The notes under the pieces are model-generated. The model saw nothing but the letters and a program-made list of their open reading frames with translations, ran no database searches and was not told the DNA's origin. From Ruminococcus sp. (GTDB lineage: Bacteria > Bacillota > Clostridia > Oscillospirales > Ruminococcaceae): DNA of 46,633 nucleotides. Below are positions 41,360 to 46,633 of this stretch, piece after piece. The DNA is taken from NCBI GenBank assembly GCA_031262835.1, contig JAISGY010000042.1, forward strand, positions 1 through 46,633, given 5' to 3'. How positions within the stretch are numbered: position 1 is the first letter of the stretch; every line of letters starts with the position of its first letter. A program made the position numbers and the translations under genes.

Positions 41360-42331
41360 TTATCCGTAAATAACATCCCAGTCGGGCTCTTTTGCGTCAG
41401 GGTTAATTGCAGCGGAATTGGTGTCAACAACGGTGTCTTCGTTCTCGCGAACCTTTCGTGCAAAAACGACAAACCGCGAAGGCTCAAACTCGTTCGAGCA
41501 GGTCGAAAGGGTTAATATCTCGTCCCCGTACTTAACGTCAACAGGCGTCGTAATCTCGTTCCGAAGGTTAATGTTGTCGATAAATTCGTCGAAGACTTCG
41601 CGCTCGGACAGGTCAATATAGTTGTGATAATCGAATATCACGCCGTCGGCGGTCTGGTGCGGCTCGACGGGGGTTACGAAGAACGCGAAAATCTTGTAGT
41701 CGTCGGTAACGTAGTTTGAGGAAAATTTTATTATCGGGTGGGAGCGGTAAAAGCCCAAATTCTTCTTGTAATTCGCAAGGTCGCCGAACATCGTCTTGTC
41801 CTTTTGGTTGTGCCCGTAGACAATGAGGTTGTCGGAGCGGTCTTTATAATCAAGCGTTGAGCGGCAGTCAAGGAACAGCGTCCCCGCCTTATTCGTCGAA
41901 CCGTCGAAGGATCGTTTAAGGTAATATTCGTTCCCGTCCGAAGTCTTTTTAAGCACAACCGGAAGGTTAATATTTGTGTCCTCAATCGTTATCCAACCCG
42001 CTGTGTCGGCGTTAATGTCAAGGAGAGCCTTCGCGGAGGGGAGAAGTTCACCCTTGCTTCCGAATATTTCTGTTGTTATATACTTATTGTAAAGGTCTTG
42101 AAGAGAGGTATTGAGCTGTTTAGTTGAAATTGAGAGCCATAATTCATTCCCCAAAATGGCAAGACAAACAATTAATACCAAAACCGCAAATTGGGTAAAA
42201 ACCTTGCTTGCGATTTCTTTCCCCGAATCGCCTTTTTGTATAAATAACCAATGTGAAGTTTTAAGCTTCTTTTTCTTCGCCTTGAGGGCTTTTTTATATG
42301 CCTTCTTAGCCGCACTTGAAATCTCTGCCAT
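41360..42331 (-). CDS. Class B sortase (copy 4, first in the operon)
   Basis: 323 aa from ATG 42331 (AAGG five bases upstream; a GTG extension to 42367 is possible). It has a very Lys-rich cytosolic start (residues 9-25), juxtamembrane KGDSGKEIASK (33-43) like copy 2, a membrane helix (~46-64) and almost no Thr linker. The sortase B domain has His174 (VYGHNQKDK), Cys278 (LTLSTC) and Arg286. It ends AAINPDAKEPDWDVIYG. It is first of the four sortase genes, 95 bases after thiI. Confidence 0.93.
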   Translation of the reverse strand: MAEISSAAKKAYKKALKAKKKKLKTSHWLFIQKGDSGKEIASKVFTQFAVLVLIVCLAILGNELWLSISTKQLNTSLQDLYNKYITTEIFGSKGELLPSAKALLDINADTAGWITIEDTNINLPVVLKKTSDGNEYYLKRSFDGSTNKAGTLFLDCRSTLDYKDRSDNLIVYGHNQKDKTMFGDLANYKKNLGFYRSHPIIKFSSNYVTDDYKIFAFFVTPVEPHQTADGVIFDYHNYIDLSEREVFDEFIDNINLRNEITTPVDVKYGDEILTLSTCSNEFEPSRFVVFARKVRENEDTVVDTNSAAINPDAKEPDWDVIYG

Positions 42332-42426
42332 AATAACCTTGCTTCGCAGCCTCCCTTTTTGTAGCACAAATATTGTAACATAAAAATTTGATAGGCGGTT
42401 GACAGAAAAATGTTGTTTCTGTTAAA

Positions 42427-43608
42427 TCAATCGGGGCGGATGTGCAAAATTTCTGTATTCGCGACTGCAATTTCTGTCAAATCGGAAAAGTTGATATTGT
42501 CCTGTAATTTTTCCGCGATTTCTTTGCTCGGGTGGGTTCGAGGGTGTTTTGGCGTGAAGACTGTACAGCAGTCTTCGTACGGCAAAGACGACGTTTCAAA
42601 TGTGTCAATTTTTTCCGCAATGTCAATAATATCCGTCTTGTCCATGCCGATAAGCGGGCGGAAAACCGGGAGTTCGCAAATATTGGTGCAACGCAGCGCG
42701 CCCATAGTCTGGCTCGCGACCTGACCGATACTTTCGCCGGTTATAAGCGCGTCGAAGCCCTCTTTTTTCGCAATTTTTTCCGCAATAGAAAGCATAAGCC
42801 GGCGCATAATAATTGTAAAATAACCATCCTCGCCCGCTGCAGTTAAACCGTCGCGAAGCCGCTCTTGAATAGCCGTAAAGGGCACAGAATAAAACCTGAC
42901 ACTGCCGCTCCAAGCCGCGATTTTTTTCGCAAGGTCGATAACCTTAAGTTTCGCGCGTTCGGAGGTGTATGGCGGAGCCTCAAAATGGATTGCGGCAACC
43001 TTTACGCCGCGTTTTGCAATCATATAAAGCGCGACAGGCGAATCAATCCCGCCGGACAAAAGCCCCAGCGCGTAGCCGGAAGTCCCCACGGGAAGCCCGC
43101 CCGCAGCAGGAACGTTGCCGGTGTGAATGTAGCAGTGCTCCTCGCGGATTTCGATGTTGACGGTCAAGTCGGGGCGATGAACATCGACGGAAAGGTGCGG
43201 AATCTGTTCTAAAATACAGCCGCCGAGTTCGCGGGAAATTGCGGGAGAATCGAGCGGAAATTTCTTGTCGGAACGCTTCGCCTCAACCTTGAATGTGCGG
43301 AAATCCGCCGCTATATCGCGGATATAATCGACAGCGGCAACCTTTATAACGTCAAAATTCTTTTCACAAAGTCTGGCCCGGCAGATTGCCTTAATACCGA
43401 AAACTTTTTTAAGCCGCTCGTAAACAGCGTCATAGTCCGTGCCGTCCGCGAGCTTAATATATATGACGGATTGTGCGCGAGAGACGTTGACGCCGGAAAA
43501 ATCCGAAAGCGTGTAACGAATATTCTTCATCAGCACGTTTTCAAACGTCTTTTTATTAAGCCCCTTAAGCGCGATCTCGCCCTCTTTAGCAAGGAAAATT
43601 TCTTTCAT
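42427..43608 (-). CDS. thiI: tRNA 4-thiouridine sulfurtransferase ThiI
   Basis: 393 aa from ATG 43608 (MKEIFLAKEGEIALKG is the family start; the open frame extends upstream without similarity). Domains: ferredoxin-like plus THUMP (1-~170), then a PP-loop ATPase with LLSGGIDSPVA (~179-189) that adenylates tRNA U8. The Cys pair in YEDCCTVF is near the end. There is no rhodanese domain, as is normal in Firmicutes, so sulfur probably comes from a NifS-like partner. It also may support thiazole synthesis. It precedes the sortase operon. Confidence 0.94.
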   Translation of the reverse strand: MKEIFLAKEGEIALKGLNKKTFENVLMKNIRYTLSDFSGVNVSRAQSVIYIKLADGTDYDAVYERLKKVFGIKAICRARLCEKNFDVIKVAAVDYIRDIAADFRTFKVEAKRSDKKFPLDSPAISRELGGCILEQIPHLSVDVHRPDLTVNIEIREEHCYIHTGNVPAAGGLPVGTSGYALGLLSGGIDSPVALYMIAKRGVKVAAIHFEAPPYTSERAKLKVIDLAKKIAAWSGSVRFYSVPFTAIQERLRDGLTAAGEDGYFTIIMRRLMLSIAEKIAKKEGFDALITGESIGQVASQTMGALRCTNICELPVFRPLIGMDKTDIIDIAEKIDTFETSSLPYEDCCTVFTPKHPRTHPSKEIAEKLQDNINFSDLTEIAVANTEILHIRPD

Positions 43609-43648
43609 AAATAAACCGATTTCGTGATAACATAAATATACATTGTTA

Positions 43649-43657
43649 TTATAGCAC
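43649..43657 (-). promoter_or_regulatory. Extended -10 promoter candidate for thiI
   Basis: The minus strand reads TGCTATAAT (43657-43649), a consensus extended -10 about 40 bases upstream of thiI. A -35 hexamer is not convincing. Confidence 0.45.
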
Positions 43658-43769
43658 ATAATTTCTCTAAAGATGATAAAATTTTGTAGAATGTTGATGA
43701 ATAAACTATAAATATAATACAAACAATTAATTATTCACACTTTTTTTACAATTAAAATAAAAAAAGATA

Positions 43770-43798
43770 TTGACAAACGTTCTGTAATATCGTATAAT
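43770..43798 (+). promoter_or_regulatory. Consensus sigma-A promoter for tRNA-Met and tRNA-Glu
   Basis: TTGACA (43770-43775), a 17-nt spacer and TATAAT (43793-43798) match perfectly, ~94 bases before the first tRNA. The AT-rich region upstream (43690-43769) resembles an UP element. The leader 43799-43891 holds no gene. Confidence 0.88.
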
Positions 43799-43891
43799 AG
43801 TTATCGTCGCCGTTAACGTCACAAAAAACCATTCCCGAATAGCGGCAATCGCCGTTAGAGACAACCACCAAAATTACGGCAGATTATTTTC

Positions 43892-43965
43892 GGCGATGTA
43901 GCTCAGTTGGCTAGAGCATTCGGTTCATACCCGACAGGTCACCGGTTCAAGTCCAGTCATCGCCA
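43892..43965 (+). tRNA. tRNA-Met (CAT, elongator type)
   Basis: The acceptor GGCGATG pairs with CATCGCC. The D-arm and T-arm are standard, and the anticodon loop TTCATAC gives CAT. The loop and GGCG start resemble Firmicute elongator tRNA-Met. The first pair of the anticodon stem (T/C) appears mismatched. CCA is not encoded. Confidence 0.93.
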
Positions 43966-44000
43966 GTCCTCCCCGGACATCACCAAGCATCTCCAAATTC

Positions 44001-44072
44001 GGCCCGTTGGTCAAGCGGCTAAGACGCCACCCTTTCACGGTGGAATCATGGGTTCGATTCCCGTACGGGTCA
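44001..44072 (+). tRNA. tRNA-Glu (TTC), insertion target of the mobile element
   Basis: The acceptor GGCCCGT pairs with ACGGGTC (one wobble). The anticodon stem is CCACC/GGTGG with loop CTTTCAC, giving anticodon TTC. The T-loop is TTCGATT. The integrase gene of an integrative element lies 90 bases from its 3' end, so this 3' half is the likely attachment core. Confidence 0.93.
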
Positions 44073-44087
44073 TAGCTTAACGAAGCT

Positions 44088-44130
44088 CGCAAATCCTTTA
44101 TTATATTGGATTTGCGGGTTTTCTATTTTA
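44088..44130 (+). terminator. Terminator after tRNA-Glu
   Basis: CGCAAATCC (44088-44096) pairs with GGATTTGCG (44108-44116) around an 11-nt loop, followed by GGTTTTCTATTTT. It ends the tRNA transcript and lies at the element boundary. Confidence 0.78.
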
Positions 44131-44142
44131 CGGATTTTTGCG

Positions 44143-44165
44143 TTTGTCCGCTATTTTGTCCGCTA
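44143..44165. repeat. Tandem 11-bp repeats at the int 3' end (possible integrase arm sites)
   Basis: TTTGTCCGCTA occurs at 44143-44153 and again at 44155-44165 with one base between. The second copy overlaps the integrase stop codon. Position between int and the presumed att core matches where tyrosine integrases have arm-type sites. Function is inferred. Confidence 0.5.
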
Positions 44166-45341
44166 CACATTTGTTCGGCTTGAAAAGTCCAAACTGCTTG
44201 TTATGGCATCCGAAACTTTAGTCTGCACCGTATCGAAAACGTGGCTGTAGATGTTCATGGTGGTACTCGGAACGGAATGTCCGAGAGCCGACGACACGCT
44301 CGTCACGTCCACGCCTGCGTTAATCAGTGCTGAGGCGTTGAAATGCCGGAAGCTGTGAAGCCCGTAAAACGGTAGTTCCACCCGCTCGCAAAATTCTTTC
44401 AGCCATCCATACGGCGTTTGGTTGTTCATCGGCTCGCCGTTCCACTTCACAAACAGCCTGTCGGTATCCACCCAGAAATTGCCGAGTTCTTCACGCTCTT
44501 TGTCCTGCTCCGCCTTGTAGTCGCGTAGAATTTCCATGACATACGGCGGGAATTTGAGCGAACGTCTTGAACGCTTCGTTTTCGTCGTGTCAGTGTAGAT
44601 GCCCTGTGCTTTGGTGTAGTTAGAAGTCCGCCGAACGCTGATAACGCCGCTCTCGAAGTCAATGTCCTTCCACTCCAAACCGAGCATTTCGCTCCGACGA
44701 AAACCGCTGTAAGTAATGAGCGTGAAGAACGCCCTGTATTTGAGCGGTTCGCCCTGCAATCGCATGAAAAGCTTCTCAATCTCTTTTTGTGTATAGATTT
44801 GTTTCTCCTTCGGCTCGCCTGTGGGGAAAATGAGCCTGTTACAAGGATTGTTTGAAACTAAATCCATCCGCATGGCGTAGTTGAACACGTCGGAAATGAA
44901 GGTGACATAGTGTCGAATCGTCTTCGGAGCAAGTGAGCCGCCTGTCCGCTCGTTCACACCCTCTTTGGTGAAGGAGTTCACAAGTTTTTGCAGGTCACGA
45001 GTGGTGATTTTGTCAAGCCGCATATGCCCGATTGCGGGATAAATTCGATTCCGCACAAGCTTAATTCGCTCATATGTGGTGCTTTTCATCTGAAACGGTG
45101 CAACCTCGGTAAGCCATTCCTCCGCAAACTTTTCAAACTTCACGGCGGTTGTCTTATGCCCGTATTTACACTTCTCATCAAACAGCACCGCTTGGCGGTT
45201 GAGTTCCTTTTCAATCTGCCGCTCGGTCATGCCCTCGTCGGGTGTCCATGTAAATGAATGCTCGACGTGCTTCCCGGTTAAAGTATATCCGCCCGAAGAC
45301 CGTATGAGATACGATTTCCCGCGTTTTTTAATAGTAGCCAT
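44163..45341 (-). CDS. int: Tyrosine-family site-specific integrase
   Basis: 392 aa. N-terminal arm-binding AP2-like part (1-60), core-binding SAM-like domain (~65-165), and a catalytic domain with the Arg in GFRRSE (Arg215), HSFRH (His329, Arg332), LGHS (His355) and Tyr365 in TMNIYSH. All catalytic residues are present. It resembles Tn916/phage-type integrases of Firmicutes and should recombine the element at tRNA-Glu. AGGAGGG precedes the ATG. A promoter lies ~40 bases upstream. Confidence 0.96.
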   Translation of the reverse strand: MATIKKRGKSYLIRSSGGYTLTGKHVEHSFTWTPDEGMTERQIEKELNRQAVLFDEKCKYGHKTTAVKFEKFAEEWLTEVAPFQMKSTTYERIKLVRNRIYPAIGHMRLDKITTRDLQKLVNSFTKEGVNERTGGSLAPKTIRHYVTFISDVFNYAMRMDLVSNNPCNRLIFPTGEPKEKQIYTQKEIEKLFMRLQGEPLKYRAFFTLITYSGFRRSEMLGLEWKDIDFESGVISVRRTSNYTKAQGIYTDTTKTKRSRRSLKFPPYVMEILRDYKAEQDKEREELGNFWVDTDRLFVKWNGEPMNNQTPYGWLKEFCERVELPFYGLHSFRHFNASALINAGVDVTSVSSALGHSVPSTTMNIYSHVFDTVQTKVSDAITSSLDFSSRTNV

Positions 45342-45382
45342 AAATACCCTCCTGATTATTTATGACGTACTCCTGTGTGAAT

Positions 45383-45412
45383 ATTTTAACACAAAACAAG
45401 AGTAAAAGTCAA
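45383..45412 (-). promoter_or_regulatory. Promoter candidate for int
   Basis: On the minus strand, TTGACT (45412-45407), an 18-nt spacer and TAAAAT (45388-45383) are present. The rest of the 45342-45553 gap contains short repeats (GTTACCGCAAAA-like and TTACGGC, 45441-45470 and again near 45507), possibly regulatory, but no gene. Confidence 0.6.
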
Positions 45413-45553
45413 GTTTAATTTTCGCCGTAATAATTACCTTGTTACCGCAAAATTACGGCAATGTTACGGCAGTAGTATTGCCATTAAATCCTTTGTCAGA
45501 TTCATTGTTACAGCAAAATAGGGGTAAATGGGGGGAGCACAAAGAATTTTAGA

Positions 45554-46633
45554 TTAGCGGTAATAAACGTCGTAACCACTGTCTATATCCCTTTTGCGTT
45601 CAAGCTCCCTCCGTATCTGCTCAGCTTCAATCTGTTCAGCCCTAACCTGCTCGAAAACCTTTGTGTAGTCGTCTTTAAGTTCACGATTATACCGCTCAAA
45701 CAGCAATGTTACTCGCTGACTCTTCGCCTTTTGCTCATTGTATTCTTTTTCAGCATTCAGAATCTGCTCTTTGAAGCTTTCGAGTTTCACCCCATAAGCA
45801 TCAAGCTTCTCTTTGCTCCAGATATTATACTTGCCGATATACATAAGCGTTCGTATTTCGCGATTGTCTTCATCTGTTCGTTCTGACTTGTCAAAAAGAT
45901 CAAAATACCGTTTGCCGTCCGCGAAAATCTTTTCCATACTCGTCTGCTCGGTTTTCATTTTCTCAAGCTCTTCCAAAAGACTACACGTTTTTGCAGTCTC
46001 ATTTTCAACAAGCCGACCGAATTGCTCATAAGACGTGATTTGATTTTCTGATAAGAAATTAAGAAGTTCCGCACCGTCCATCAGATTTTTATAGTTCCAT
46101 CGCTTCGGATTTGGGCGTTTCTTATAAATGGTAAGCTCAACTTGCCTTATTACAAGAGCATACTCGAAAGAGATACCTCTATAACGTTTATAGATGCTCG
46201 CAAGGCTCGTTTCTTTGTCCTTATGCTCAAGCCGGTATTCAAGCTGTTTCTCCGAGTAACCGTTCCCCAGTTTGTAAAGCCTGACTGCCCTCTCGGCTTC
46301 CGGCGGCTTCACAGAAATATATTTCCCCCGCCGTATAGCACAACCGTCCGCTTGAAGCCTACCTAACAAATTATCTATAGTAGTAATTTCATCGTCGGCA
46401 ACAAGCAGATCAATTTTGCGGCGAAGATTATCTTTCCACGACTTGCCCTCTTTGGCTTTTTTCCATTCATTATAAGTCTTGCCCTTATCGGATTTGTTCT
46501 CAATAATCGAAACACCGTACTTTTCGCAAACCTCGTTTGAAAAGTTTCGAGCTTGCCATAATGTTTTTTGATTTTCGTGCCACTTAACACCGTTCATGTC
46601 GAAGCCCGCTACTCCGATGTGATTATGAACATG
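45554..46633 (-). CDS. Relaxase (MobP-type) C-terminal part, truncated by the window edge
   Basis: The frame stays open to the window edge, so at least 359 aa are present and the true start is outside. At the edge it reads HVHNH, the histidine triad (motif III) that binds the metal in conjugative relaxases, followed by a region typical of Firmicute MobP relaxases (KWHENQKTLWQARNF). The remainder is charged and helical with a likely coiled coil (~residues 200-340). It would nick oriT and lead DNA transfer. The catalytic Tyr and oriT are off-window. Confidence 0.82.
   Translation of the reverse strand, partial: HVHNHIGVAGFDMNGVKWHENQKTLWQARNFSNEVCEKYGVSIIENKSDKGKTYNEWKKAKEGKSWKDNLRRKIDLLVADDEITTIDNLLGRLQADGCAIRRGKYISVKPPEAERAVRLYKLGNGYSEKQLEYRLEHKDKETSLASIYKRYRGISFEYALVIRQVELTIYKKRPNPKRWNYKNLMDGAELLNFLSENQITSYEQFGRLVENETAKTCSLLEELEKMKTEQTSMEKIFADGKRYFDLFDKSERTDEDNREIRTLMYIGKYNIWSKEKLDAYGVKLESFKEQILNAEKEYNEQKAKSQRVTLLFERYNRELKDDYTKVFEQVRAEQIEAEQIRRELERKRDIDSGYDVYYR

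Larger units (their letters stand above)
44053..46633. mobile_element. One end of an integrative (conjugative or mobilizable) element at tRNA-Glu
   Basis: A tyrosine integrase points toward, and lies next to, the 3' end of tRNA-Glu, followed by a relaxase gene that runs off the window. The T-arm/acceptor part of the tRNA is the presumed attL core, so the left limit is approximate. The right end, attR, and any transfer or cargo genes are outside the window. Confidence 0.75.

Noticed and set aside
42399-42427. TTGACA-17-TTAAAT on the plus strand pointing into thiI antisense
   Set aside because: The -10 is weak and there is no gene on that strand; probably chance in an AT-rich gap.

Overview
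The window looks like chromosome from a motile Firmicute of the class Clostridia, probably near the Ruminococcaceae/Oscillospiraceae. This is inferred from gene content and order: the yicC-remA-gmk-rpoZ-priA-def-fmt-rsmB-rlmN-prpC-prkC-rsgA block, the tlyA-nadK-argR block, a PASTA kinase, class B sortases, a SpoIID-type enzyme and Thr-rich surface linkers. Intergenic promoters are close to the sigma-A consensus. The right end is the start of an integrated mobile element.

Layout. 1-995: 3' end of an rRNA operon (23S tail, 5S, tRNA-CAT, tRNA-Trp, terminator). 1006-3614: nucleoside phosphorylase, thyX and a CapA-like lipoprotein. 3666-4354: a PIN-domain protein and a small partner, a possible toxin-antitoxin pair. 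4386-5306: a solitary flagellin gene. 5491-10442 (+): yuiD-like PAP2 protein, dxs, tlyA, nadK, argR and a membrane protein. 10439-11170 (-): cwlD-type amidase. 11246-12643: radA. 12711-18005: a his operon (hisZG fusion, hisD, hisC, hisB, hisH), followed by an RsmC-like methyltransferase and metA. 19595-33409 (-): comM, then the long translation/cell-wall-signalling operon. 33561-36564 (-): an EAL phosphodiesterase with a degenerate GGDEF domain, and a zinc-ribbon protein. 36712-43608 (-): thiI, four tandem class B sortases and a SpoIID/LytB-domain surface protein. 43892-44072: tRNA-Met and tRNA-Glu. 44163 to the end: tyrosine integrase and a truncated relaxase, i.e. one end of an integrative element inserted at tRNA-Glu.

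How the genes work together. One promoter at 5421 probably drives isoprenoid precursor synthesis (dxs), NAD(P) supply and arginine regulation. The promoter at 12649 drives histidine synthesis; hisA, hisF and hisI are not in the window. The promoter at 33458 serves the yicC-to-rsgA operon, which couples nucleotide supply, RNA polymerase omega, initiator tRNA formylation and deformylation, rRNA methylation and the PrkC/PrpC kinase-phosphatase pair.

The best candidate for an undescribed system is the compact set of four divergent class B sortases ending in a SpoIID-like peptidoglycan enzyme with a Thr-rich, acidic LYEED-repeat stalk. No sortase substrate is visible beside it. Other notable points are the hisZ-hisG fusion, a large hairpin plus duplication of the hisD tail in front of hisC, a possible ATC start codon for fmt, a perfect cre-like operator upstream of the phosphodiesterase gene, a MetA carrying Glu111, and the tRNA-Glu insertion.
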